64,000 nt of DNA. Origin: Candidatus Kapaibacterium sp. (lineage in GTDB: Bacteria; Bacteroidota; Ignavibacteria; Kapaibacteriales; UBA2268). A program made the position numbers and the translations under genes. The stretch is taken from contig JAMLHE010000011.1 of NCBI GenBank assembly GCA_023957315.1, positions 37,203 to 101,202 on the forward strand, in the 5' to 3' direction. This document shows positions 23,965 through 33,795 of the stretch, in pieces. The notes below the pieces were generated by a model. It ran no database searches. It was not told the DNA's origin and was given only the letters and a program-made list of their open reading frames with translations. Every line of letters starts with the position of its first letter. Positions within the stretch are counted from its first letter, which is position 1.

Positions 23965-26886
23965 ATGAAAAAATTATCAACACTTCTGACCCTTTTGGTG
24001 TGCTTCATTTTGTTTAGCACATCTGCATGGTCAGCAAATTGGATAGTAGATAACGTCGATGGACCTATCTATTCTATTCAAGACGCCGTCAATGCCGCTT
24101 CAGGTAATGACATTATCTATGTAAATGGTTCTGGTACCAGTTACACTGAAAATGTGAATATACCCGGTGGCAAAAACCAATTATCAATTATTGGTGTTAA
24201 TGATGGTTCTGGTTTCCCGGTACTTGATGGTACTACGGCTGGAAACCCAAAAGTTGCTTTCAGAGTTAGCTCTGATAACGTGACTATTCAAAACATGGTG
24301 ATTCAAAACTACAACTACGGTGGTGCAACTAACGTTGACTTCGGTAGCGCCCAACGCGGTGTGGGTATTGAATCGCTTATCGCTTCTTCCGGACACAATT
24401 TCTCAGATAATACAATTGATAATTGTAACTGGGGTATTTATGTTCGCGAAGGTAATAGTATTAGTGTTACTGATAACATTATTACAAATACTGTTGCTAC
24501 CGCTCACGGTAGTGGCTATCCAAATACCGGTGGCGCCGGTATTGCTTTTGTTAGCGTAGGTGTTTCTTTGGATGAAAACACAATCGAAGATAACTCTATT
24601 ACGACAACTGCTGTTTATGGTGTATTTTTTGGTCGCAGACTTGATGGTGGTGCTCCGGTTAATGGCGATAACGTCGTTATTAATGGTAACATTATTGCAG
24701 CTGCAGGTGTTGGAAACAACGGTTTCGCTATCTTTGTTAACAATATCAAGCCGAATGATGCCTTGAGAATTGAGAATAATGTGTTGAATAATAATGAAGC
24801 AGGTTTATTGTTAGACCAAAATGCTTCAGCTATGACTGACATTAATGTATTCAACAACGAATTTAATAATACTGTTTCTACTATTGAAGTTCAAACTGAT
24901 GATTTATTCAGCGGTGGAACTTTATATGACATCATGTTCAATAATGGCAACATTTTTGACGAAGGTACTCCGACTACAACTCCGGGTGCTGTTGCTGCAT
25001 TGGCAGTTTTAGTAGAAGAAGTGGTAAGCGATGGTAATAATCGTTTCATTCGCAATACTTTTGCTACTGCAATTGTTGACGGCGAAGCTTATTTGTCAGC
25101 TGCTGCTGCAAGTACAGACGTTAAAGTTTATGCTATGGCTGGACTTTATCCAAACGAAGTTGCACTTGTGTCAAATGACCCGTCAAATATGCAAAACATG
25201 TTGATTACAGGTGAAGTTAATGGCGGAAATCTTGCAACTGCGCAAGGTGATGTTGCCGGTACAACTATGTTTACAATTGACCCATTAAGTAATTTAACTG
25301 TTTCTTTCGAAAATTTGAATTTCAGTTTACTTGCAACTAATGCACAAGTAGCTATTGAAACAGAGTCTTCGAATACAAGTGTAACTGGAAGTGTATTCAG
25401 CACTGTAAACACAACTACTCCTGTAACAGGTGTAATTGCTACTGGCGCTGCAACTGCTGGTTTCGCTTTTGCTGAAAACGAAATGAATGGTAATTTTGGT
25501 ACAGGTTTAATTATTGACCAAAATACTTTTACTATTAGTTGTAATGATTTCAATCCAACAACAACTGCTAACGTCATAATTGATGTTACTGATTGGAATG
25601 CTGATGTTGCTGATATCAACGGTGGTGAAATCATCAACAATACTTTCAATTCAGCTTTTGGTGCAACTGCTACTAACGTCAGAGTTATCTACCCAACTGT
25701 TCCTTCAGGTGGATTAGAAATAGGCGCACCTGCTAATGGTAACTTCTTCATGAATGGTGATCTTGCTATAGATTTAACCCTCATGGATAATAACCAAGTT
25801 ACAATTGGATATAATAATTTCCAAGAAGCTGATTATATTGATTGGGTTAATAATTCAGCAGCTTTTGCAGTAAATGCAGGTTGGAATTATTGGGATATCC
25901 CAGGTACTGATCCTAACACTGAAATTAGTGCTATGATTACCGGTGCAGGCGCAGCTAATGTATCCTTCTTGCCAATCTTCACTGATGATACTGATACAGA
26001 CTTAGATGTATGTGGTTTCCAAGTTGACCCAACTTCAGTTTGGGTTCCTGTTTATACAGCAGTTAATGTTGGTGACCCATTGACTCATCCGGATGCATTA
26101 TTCTTCTGGACTTTGGAAGATGCGATTACAGATCCTAATACAGGTATCGGTTCCGGTGGTGCTCCTGAAAGATATGCAGTTTACATGTATAACACAGGTA
26201 CATTAACAGAAAACAATGCCTTGGGAATTGGTTATCCAATGTTGATTGGTGGTGCTCCCGCTCAAGCTTCAAATGGTAATACAGACCCTGACCCAACTAT
26301 GTGGACAGTAGAAGCTGCAAATGACATGGTTAATTTGTTTGAAATTTTCGAAACCGGTACAGCTATTAACCCTGTTGCTTTCGATAATTTTACATTGCAC
26401 CCTTCTGATATCTCGCTATCATCAGATAATAATGCAATTTATATTGACATCTTTGGTGCTCCAAATATTATGTCATATTTGCAAGTTACTAATTGTATAT
26501 TTGATGTTGCTCACATAAATCAATCAAGTGCAATTGTTGTTAATTCATCAACAGTTTCAATTGATAACTTCTTCATTTATAATAATACATTCATGAAGAA
26601 TGATGACGGATTTGCTTTGCATGTAAATGCAGGTATCGTATCAACTGATATTGAATTCCTTCATAATAATATTTTATGGAATATTGCAGGTACTAATCCC
26701 GAATTTTCAATTTATTTTGAAGATGGTGTTGATGGTTTGATAGTTCTCGGTAATAATTTTGAAGCAGGTATCATATTAGAATCTGTTGCAAATAATATTG
26801 ATAACCTTCAAATCGGTGCAGCGAAGATACTCATATGCTTGGATTTTTGCAAGGTAATACCTTCTTATCAAACGCTTCAGGTATAG
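23965..26886 (+). CDS. N-terminal fragment of giant beta-helix protein
   Basis: The 973-codon frame holds the signal peptide and parallel beta-helix turns such as NFSDNTIDNCNWGIYVREGN and VFNNEFNNTVST. The last 22 codons or so (after IDNLQIGAAK) are out of frame; the native sequence continues as DTHMLGFLQGNTFLSN in another frame. Confidence 0.7.
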   Translation: MKKLSTLLTLLVCFILFSTSAWSANWIVDNVDGPIYSIQDAVNAASGNDIIYVNGSGTSYTENVNIPGGKNQLSIIGVNDGSGFPVLDGTTAGNPKVAFRVSSDNVTIQNMVIQNYNYGGATNVDFGSAQRGVGIESLIASSGHNFSDNTIDNCNWGIYVREGNSISVTDNIITNTVATAHGSGYPNTGGAGIAFVSVGVSLDENTIEDNSITTTAVYGVFFGRRLDGGAPVNGDNVVINGNIIAAAGVGNNGFAIFVNNIKPNDALRIENNVLNNNEAGLLLDQNASAMTDINVFNNEFNNTVSTIEVQTDDLFSGGTLYDIMFNNGNIFDEGTPTTTPGAVAALAVLVEEVVSDGNNRFIRNTFATAIVDGEAYLSAAAASTDVKVYAMAGLYPNEVALVSNDPSNMQNMLITGEVNGGNLATAQGDVAGTTMFTIDPLSNLTVSFENLNFSLLATNAQVAIETESSNTSVTGSVFSTVNTTTPVTGVIATGAATAGFAFAENEMNGNFGTGLIIDQNTFTISCNDFNPTTTANVIIDVTDWNADVADINGGEIINNTFNSAFGATATNVRVIYPTVPSGGLEIGAPANGNFFMNGDLAIDLTLMDNNQVTIGYNNFQEADYIDWVNNSAAFAVNAGWNYWDIPGTDPNTEISAMITGAGAANVSFLPIFTDDTDTDLDVCGFQVDPTSVWVPVYTAVNVGDPLTHPDALFFWTLEDAITDPNTGIGSGGAPERYAVYMYNTGTLTENNALGIGYPMLIGGAPAQASNGNTDPDPTMWTVEAANDMVNLFEIFETGTAINPVAFDNFTLHPSDISLSSDNNAIYIDIFGAPNIMSYLQVTNCIFDVAHINQSSAIVVNSSTVSIDNFFIYNNTFMKNDDGFALHVNAGIVSTDIEFLHNNILWNIAGTNPEFSIYFEDGVDGLIVLGNNFEAGIILESVANNIDNLQIGAAKILICLDFCKVIPSYQTLQV

Positions 26887-26935
26887 ATTACGGTATCTTC
26901 ATTGAATCACCAATTGGTGGTGGCGATGTAAGCTC

Positions 26936-29900
26936 TTGCAAAGGATTTCAATCGAACAAAATTTGTTTGAAGATATTACTAGAGCAATTAATTTCCAAGT
27001 AGAGCCTTCTGAAATTACATTGCCAAATATCTTTATCAATGAAAACTGGTTCGTTAATATCGGTTCATCATCTATCAGACTTGATGGTACACCTCCTTAC
27101 GCCGGTCAAATTGATGCAACAAACAACTACTGGGACACTGATGATGGTCCAATAGCTTTGATGACTGCTCCGGCTTGGAATGATAATTCTACATCACTTG
27201 ACCCTGTAATTGCTAACTCATATAATTATGATGTTAATAATGCTGCATCTCCGAGTGGTGTACTTTACGAAGCTGATTACATTCAATTTGTTTATTGGTG
27301 GCAAAACTTCAATGTTAACATGGGACCGGGTTCATTTACAGGCGACCAATTTGCTCCAATTGTAAACTCACTTGGTGATGTTTATGCTTCATTAGTAATT
27401 GCTCTTGAAAATACACCAACCGGTGAAGATATCTTTATCACTGAAGGTGAATTTGTTGAGTCAAACACTATTCAACAACCAACACTTCCTTATGAAGTAA
27501 GTATTTATGGTGATGTTAATGGTGGTACCTATTTCAGACCCGACCAATTAAATGCTAATGGCGGCTATGCAAACCCATATATGTTCTATTTTGCTAGTGG
27601 TGCTAATGTAGGTGAAACAGTTGAAATTTCATTATATCACTTACATTTAGAAGATAACCGCACATTTATTAGTCAAGATGAAGATGTCTTTGCAGGAATT
27701 TATGTTGAAGGTAATGCAGTTAATTTAGCTACTGTGAGCTTCTATAATGGTTCAATGACCGGCTTAGACTTTGGTAATGATGGCTTCGGTTTCTATGCTG
27801 TTGACAACGTTGACGTAAGAGTTGAAAATTCTGATTTCACTGAAATCGAACATGCAGCTATTATGATAGAAAACGTCAGTATTGCACCAATAGCTAACTT
27901 GATTAACAACGTAATCGATGGTGCTAATGTTTCTCATTATGGTATTTATTTACTTGATGAAAGTGACGTAACTATCCAATACAACGTGATTTTGAACAAT
28001 ACAGGCGCAAGTGCAGGTATTTTCTCTTCAGGTATTGGAGCAGGAAGCTTGACAATCGAATATAACCAAATCTACTTAAACGGGTACGGTATTGAACTTG
28101 GTGTTGCTGGTGTAGGCGATGATTATTCGGCTGCTATTATCCGTGACAACGCTATCTATGATAACGTTACTGCAGGTTTGATTTACAACCCGAACGTTGC
28201 CTCGATGGTTTCAGCTAAAAACAACTACTGGGGTCATGACGCAGGTCCTGCTTCTTTAGGCGATTTGGGTCTTGGTATGTCACAACGTAATGCTTACTTT
28301 GATTTAGGAACTACTCAAGGCAACGCAGTTGTTGACGGTAACGCTAATTCAGAAATTGAATACTTACCTTACAGATTGACTTTGATGACACCAAACATTT
28401 CGATGATTGCAGGTGCAAGATTTGCTCCAATCATCAGAACAAATGCTGCAAACATTCCATTAGCTTTCTATGCAAACATGCTTTCTGTTGATGCTGATGT
28501 TTTGACAGGTTCAGATGAAGGTGTATATGTTTATGGTGGTAACTGGGCAGACTTGTTCTATGCAAGTAATGATGAAGTCAGATATATTGGTAAAAATAGA
28601 ATGACTCCCTATTTTGCAACTTGGTTGATTAATCCGCAAGGCTCAGCTGCTGATGCTTGGGTTCCTTCAATTAAAGGTGCTGATGCTAATGGTCCTTTAT
28701 TTATTACACATAATGTAGTTGGTTCACCTTTTAATGCTCAGATAACTACACTTCAAGAAATTTCAATTCAAGGTTTCACTTTTGATGCTAGAAATCAAAC
28801 TGCTCCTTATGCCGGTAATTTCGATGACGGTATGTACGTAACAGGTGCAGCTGACCAAGTAACAGTAAATCAAAATACATTCCTTGGTGATGAAGATGAT
28901 GCTTCAATTAATTTTATTGACGGCTACGCTACAGACTGGACTATTTCTAACAACTTGTTTGATGCAAGTTTGTCAACTCCGGCTAATGACCCGATTGCAG
29001 TAAATGTGACAAACGGTCTATTTGGTGGTCCTCATTCAGACATATTGATTGATAATAACGAAATAATCGGTGGCGCAGTAAATATTTTTGCTGACAATAC
29101 TGATATTGCTGGTATTATGGTATCATTCAATGAGTTTACTGATGCAAAAGCAGGCGTAATAGCTTCAGGTGTTGGTTTACTCGGTGCCGGCGGACAATTG
29201 GAAAACATCTATATTGCAAATAACGTATTCTACGATTATCCAACTATTGACCAATTTGCTTTCGGTATCCCAACAGGAACACCTGATGATGCAGTTGTAA
29301 ATGATTGGACAACAGACATCATGTTTACTGAAAACTATATTGGTGTTGACCCGCTTGATGGTGCTAATACAATGCCTTCAGTTGGTTTCCAAAACCCTAC
29401 TCCACTTCTTACTTACACTTCAGCTATCTCAGCTACTTGTAACTGGTGGGGTTCAATCAATGGTCCTACTTATGCTCTTAACCCGGGTGGCGATGGTGCT
29501 ACTGTAAGTGACAGAGTTTATATGGCTCCTTGGTTATCAGGCGCTAATAACAATGCTACATTTGGATTTGACCCAATGGATGCTTGCGACGGTGGTATTA
29601 GAGTTTGGGTTAACAATACTGGTGACCCATTAGACCAATTCATTATATTCCCGGGCTTACAAATGGCTGTGGATGACCCGAACGTTGTAAATTATATATA
29701 TGATTTCATTTTCGTACATGATGATTACACAACAGGTGGAACTCCGGGCTTCTTAAACGAATCAGTTACTATTGATTGGATTAGTGCTGATACTTGGTTC
29801 TTATCAGCTGAAACAGCTACTAATGAAATCGGTTTAAGCGGTAATTTTGAATTAACGGGTCCTTTCTCATATGACTTAGTGATGGATTCACCAATGAGAG

Positions 29901-32179
29901 TTCAAGGTGACTTGATTCTTGACAATATTGGTTGCCAAGGTTGGTTAATATTAGCTGACCACGACTTTACAGTCGAAGGTCATATAACTGAAGGTTACTT
30001 CATCAATGTTGGTGTTAGTTGCCAAGTAGCTACAATTGGTGATGGTTATTTAGTTAAAGAAAACGTCGTAACCGGCGGTATAAATAACTTCCCTATCATT
30101 GGTCTAGGCGCTACAACAGGCACTCCAGCCGAATTCGTAGTGAACAGCGGTGGCTTTACTTTAGCTCAAAACAATATCTTAAAAGTTAGAGCAATGGGAG
30201 TTGACCCTGTAACTGCTAAGGGTATGGGACAAAACGGATTTGACATCAACAACTTATGGTCAGTTGATTTCACTAACAATGCCGGAACTAGTCCTAACTT
30301 TGCAATGCAATTAAGAGTTTACGATAACTCAATGAATGATGTTAACTTTGATAATATTACTTCATACGGTGCTTATTGGGATATGGATCCTGTGGCAACA
30401 CAATGGACTACTAAGAAATCAAATTCATCATGGAATGGTTCTGACGGTATTCAAGTTACAAATTTTGACCTTGAAACAGGTCAAACTGATTGGGCAATTT
30501 TCTCAGGTCCAACTTCATTTGCATTGTCAGATGAACCAAACCAAGCTCGTAACATCATGTGGTACACTACTACAGACAGAAGCATTTCCTTCAAATGGAC
30601 AAGAAATGACGCAGATGCACAATTCTATGCCATTCTTGCTCGCGAAGGTACAATGATTGCTGCTCCGTCGTCGTTTACTCCAACTCCGATTTCTACTTAC
30701 GTTCCTTATACTTGTCCTCCATCACCAGATGGTCCTTGGACTTGTAATCCTGGTCACTTGAACTTTGCTGATGGTAATGTTAATATGGTTGACCCGAATT
30801 TCGATTGGGATGCTGCATTATTCCATGGAGACGCAGTTCCTAATGGTGTAAGAGTAATTAAAATTGGTGAATACGGAGCAGGTACTATATTTAACGCTAA
30901 TGTTAATAACTTAGAACAAGGTACTTACTACGAATTCTTCGTTGCTAACTTTAACTATGGTGACGGTTCAACTCCTCTTGCCTCTATGGAATCAGGAGCT
31001 GACGGTATGGCTAACTACAATCTTGGACCAAACACTTTGAATCCAAGAACTCGTAAAACTATGCCTGCTGTTTATATGACGATAGACTTTAATGCAACAT
31101 TCGCAGGTAACGTTTTAAATCAACCAAACAGAGTTTGGGCTTATACAGATTCAGACGGTAATTACGACCCAGCTGACATTTACAACAATATCGTAAGAGA
31201 TAATGGTGTACTTGGCGCTTATGTAGTTCAAAATAATTACAACGGTGATAATTTGTTAGGCGGTCATGTTGCAGAAGTTTGTGATGATGGCGCTAACAGT
31301 TGGACAGCCAACAACGTCAGATTGCACTTTAAGAACTATGGTCGTTATACAGGTTCCGGTTGGATTATAAAATATTCAGAAAACAATGATACTAAGACAT
31401 TTACTACTCCATCAACAGATGCATTTACTGATAGAACAAGAACTGCTAACACAGACTACTATTTAGTATCAGCTTATGATGGTGACGGTAAAGTTGCTTA
31501 CAAATATGACAACATGCAAACAATTAGATTCCAAGTTGACGAAGTAACAGATGTAACTTTGACAGAAACACCTGCTGTTATGCCGACTTGCGAAGGTAAC
31601 GCCGTAACTTTAGTTTCTGCTCCAAATAGCTATCCAAATGCTTCATTTGACAGATGGGAATATGATAGCGGTAGTGGTTGGACAACTTTCACTACTACAT
31701 TACCGGGCGGTTCAACTGCTACTGGTGGTACTTCAAATACAATTACATTAAACTATTTAGACAACGGAACCTTCATTCGTGCGGTTTACACTAGTAATTC
31801 AATTTGCGACTTAGGTCTTGAATTTAATACTAATGCAATCGAACTTGAAATCTACGATGCTATGTTGACCGGTTTGCAACCTTACACAACTGCTCCTGCT
31901 GTTGTTGATAATGAAGCTCCTGGTGTATGCGAAGGTGCTAACGTAACATTCCAAGCTGATGATGGCGGTCCTTGGACTTCACCAAATAACTTAACCTTTA
32001 TTGGTTGGGAATATTTTGATGGTGTATGGAATTCATTAGCAGACGGTTTATTAGTTGGTGCTACTATTTCCGGTTCAGCTACTCAAACAATGACAATTAC
32101 CGGCGCTACTTTGGCTATGAACGGATATGATTTCCGTGCTATATGGAAAATGGTGACTGTGCTGTTGTTCCGACAGTAG
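26936..32179 (+). CDS. central fragment of giant beta-helix protein
   Basis: This 1747-codon frame begins inside the protein (QRISIEQNLFEDITRA). It contains further beta-helix turns, NNYWDTDDGP, NNYWGHDAGP and CNWWGSINGP caps, then an FN3-like part and the first Ig-like units (VCEGANVTFQADDGGPW). It ends out of frame after FRAIWK; the native continuation is NGDCAVVPTVE. Confidence 0.7.
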   Translation: MQRISIEQNLFEDITRAINFQVEPSEITLPNIFINENWFVNIGSSSIRLDGTPPYAGQIDATNNYWDTDDGPIALMTAPAWNDNSTSLDPVIANSYNYDVNNAASPSGVLYEADYIQFVYWWQNFNVNMGPGSFTGDQFAPIVNSLGDVYASLVIALENTPTGEDIFITEGEFVESNTIQQPTLPYEVSIYGDVNGGTYFRPDQLNANGGYANPYMFYFASGANVGETVEISLYHLHLEDNRTFISQDEDVFAGIYVEGNAVNLATVSFYNGSMTGLDFGNDGFGFYAVDNVDVRVENSDFTEIEHAAIMIENVSIAPIANLINNVIDGANVSHYGIYLLDESDVTIQYNVILNNTGASAGIFSSGIGAGSLTIEYNQIYLNGYGIELGVAGVGDDYSAAIIRDNAIYDNVTAGLIYNPNVASMVSAKNNYWGHDAGPASLGDLGLGMSQRNAYFDLGTTQGNAVVDGNANSEIEYLPYRLTLMTPNISMIAGARFAPIIRTNAANIPLAFYANMLSVDADVLTGSDEGVYVYGGNWADLFYASNDEVRYIGKNRMTPYFATWLINPQGSAADAWVPSIKGADANGPLFITHNVVGSPFNAQITTLQEISIQGFTFDARNQTAPYAGNFDDGMYVTGAADQVTVNQNTFLGDEDDASINFIDGYATDWTISNNLFDASLSTPANDPIAVNVTNGLFGGPHSDILIDNNEIIGGAVNIFADNTDIAGIMVSFNEFTDAKAGVIASGVGLLGAGGQLENIYIANNVFYDYPTIDQFAFGIPTGTPDDAVVNDWTTDIMFTENYIGVDPLDGANTMPSVGFQNPTPLLTYTSAISATCNWWGSINGPTYALNPGGDGATVSDRVYMAPWLSGANNNATFGFDPMDACDGGIRVWVNNTGDPLDQFIIFPGLQMAVDDPNVVNYIYDFIFVHDDYTTGGTPGFLNESVTIDWISADTWFLSAETATNEIGLSGNFELTGPFSYDLVMDSPMRVQGDLILDNIGCQGWLILADHDFTVEGHITEGYFINVGVSCQVATIGDGYLVKENVVTGGINNFPIIGLGATTGTPAEFVVNSGGFTLAQNNILKVRAMGVDPVTAKGMGQNGFDINNLWSVDFTNNAGTSPNFAMQLRVYDNSMNDVNFDNITSYGAYWDMDPVATQWTTKKSNSSWNGSDGIQVTNFDLETGQTDWAIFSGPTSFALSDEPNQARNIMWYTTTDRSISFKWTRNDADAQFYAILAREGTMIAAPSSFTPTPISTYVPYTCPPSPDGPWTCNPGHLNFADGNVNMVDPNFDWDAALFHGDAVPNGVRVIKIGEYGAGTIFNANVNNLEQGTYYEFFVANFNYGDGSTPLASMESGADGMANYNLGPNTLNPRTRKTMPAVYMTIDFNATFAGNVLNQPNRVWAYTDSDGNYDPADIYNNIVRDNGVLGAYVVQNNYNGDNLLGGHVAEVCDDGANSWTANNVRLHFKNYGRYTGSGWIIKYSENNDTKTFTTPSTDAFTDRTRTANTDYYLVSAYDGDGKVAYKYDNMQTIRFQVDEVTDVTLTETPAVMPTCEGNAVTLVSAPNSYPNASFDRWEYDSGSGWTTFTTTLPGGSTATGGTSNTITLNYLDNGTFIRAVYTSNSICDLGLEFNTNAIELEIYDAMLTGLQPYTTAPAVVDNEAPGVCEGANVTFQADDGGPWTSPNNLTFIGWEYFDGVWNSLADGLLVGATISGSATQTMTITGATLAMNGYDFRAIWKMVTVLLFRQ

Positions 32180-33795
32180 AAACTAACCTTGAAGTAATCG
32201 AACAACCTGTTATTTCACAACAACCTATTGTTGACCCTGTTACAGTTTGTGCAGGAACAGCAATTGATGTTGATGCAATTGGCAGTCCTTTCACTAGTGT
32301 TCAATGGCAAATAAGTGACGATAACTCAACTTGGGTTAACCTCGTTGACGGCGCTGCATTTGTTTACATGGGTGGAACTGCTGAAATTGCAGGTGCAATG
32401 ACTCAAAATCTTACTATTACTCCGGTTGATAATACTTGGGATAACTTCTACGTACAAATCGTTTATACAAACGAAGGTAGCGAAGGCGACGAATGTATTA
32501 CAACTTCAAACTCAGCACAACTTGACATCTTGTTGGCTCCAATCGTAACTGCATTTACTTCTCCTGTTACAGTTTGCGAAGGTTCAAATAATAGCTACAC
32601 AGCTGTTATTACTAACCCATACAATACACCTGTGACTTGGGAATATGATGACGGTATAAGTGGTTGGTTATCACTTGGTGCAGGCGTTGTTAATGGTACA
32701 ACAGTATCATTCACAGGTGCAGGCGACGAAACACTTAATTTAGATGGTATTAGTTTATTGTGGGATGGCTATCAAGTTAGAGTAACTGCTTCAAACGGTA
32801 CTTGCTCAGATACTGAAGGCTTCACAATCAATGTTGATGAATTACCTGTTGTAGTTACTAATCCTTTAGATGATGATGTTTGTGAATTCGGTGATTTACA
32901 ATATGTTGTGGATTTCACTCCAACAACCGCTACTGTAACTTGGGAATTCTGGAATGGTGTTACTTGGGCTGATGTTGTTGATGGCGTTTCATTAACAGCT
33001 AACACGTTCAACATTCCTACAATCACAACAATAGGTGGAACAACTACTTTAGATGTTGCTAATGTAAATGTGGCAATCAATGGCTGGGATGTAAGAGTTG
33101 CTCTTGATAACGGTGTTTGTGGTACAGTTAATACTACTGCTGCAAATATGGGTATCTTCACAGTTCCTACTGTTCCTAACCCAATTGGTGCACAAAACAT
33201 CTTGTCACATAAATTCGATGTAACTTATCCTGCTGACCCGAATGCACTTTCTTGGGATATCCAAGTTGCTGATGATGCCGGATTTACTAATATCGTATTC
33301 TCAACTACAGGCGTTGGTGCTTCACCATTTACAGGAATGACTGATTGTATTCTTGACCCTGCGTCAACTTACTACTTCAGAGTTCAAGCTGTTAATGCTT
33401 GTGGTGTTTCCGGTTGGAGTACTCCTTCGAATATCGTTACTTTAGACCCAACTGTTACAAATATGGCATGGTTAGGTGGATTCAGCGGTGACTTCGGTAC
33501 AGGCGACCTTGGAACACCAACTTCACCTGAAACATTGAGATTGACTTATTATCAATTAGACGCTGACATTGCAATGACAATTCCTGCCGACTTCGAAGCA
33601 TTTATCGGTGGTAATTGGGTTACTGGTGTTCAGAACTTAGGTTTGACACTTTATCTTGGCACTTCAGGTGTTCCTTTGAAAGAGATATCGATATTCGTTT
33701 CAACGCCACAGTTTGTGGAGTTATTGATGAAGATATTACAATTGCTTCTAACGAATTATGTCCGGGTAATACTGACATCATGGTTGGTTCGATAG
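32143..33795 (+). CDS. Ig-like/FN3 fragment of giant beta-helix protein
   Basis: The 550-codon frame carries Ig-like units of about 90 residues each (VCAGTAIDVDA, VCEGSNNSYTA, VCEFGDLQYVV) and one FN3-like unit (AQNILSHKFDVTYPADPNA). The true frame is left after GTSGVPLK near 33678. Confidence 0.7.
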   Translation: MENGDCAVVPTVETNLEVIEQPVISQQPIVDPVTVCAGTAIDVDAIGSPFTSVQWQISDDNSTWVNLVDGAAFVYMGGTAEIAGAMTQNLTITPVDNTWDNFYVQIVYTNEGSEGDECITTSNSAQLDILLAPIVTAFTSPVTVCEGSNNSYTAVITNPYNTPVTWEYDDGISGWLSLGAGVVNGTTVSFTGAGDETLNLDGISLLWDGYQVRVTASNGTCSDTEGFTINVDELPVVVTNPLDDDVCEFGDLQYVVDFTPTTATVTWEFWNGVTWADVVDGVSLTANTFNIPTITTIGGTTTLDVANVNVAINGWDVRVALDNGVCGTVNTTAANMGIFTVPTVPNPIGAQNILSHKFDVTYPADPNALSWDIQVADDAGFTNIVFSTTGVGASPFTGMTDCILDPASTYYFRVQAVNACGVSGWSTPSNIVTLDPTVTNMAWLGGFSGDFGTGDLGTPTSPETLRLTYYQLDADIAMTIPADFEAFIGGNWVTGVQNLGLTLYLGTSGVPLKEISIFVSTPQFVELLMKILQLLLTNYVRVILTSWLVR

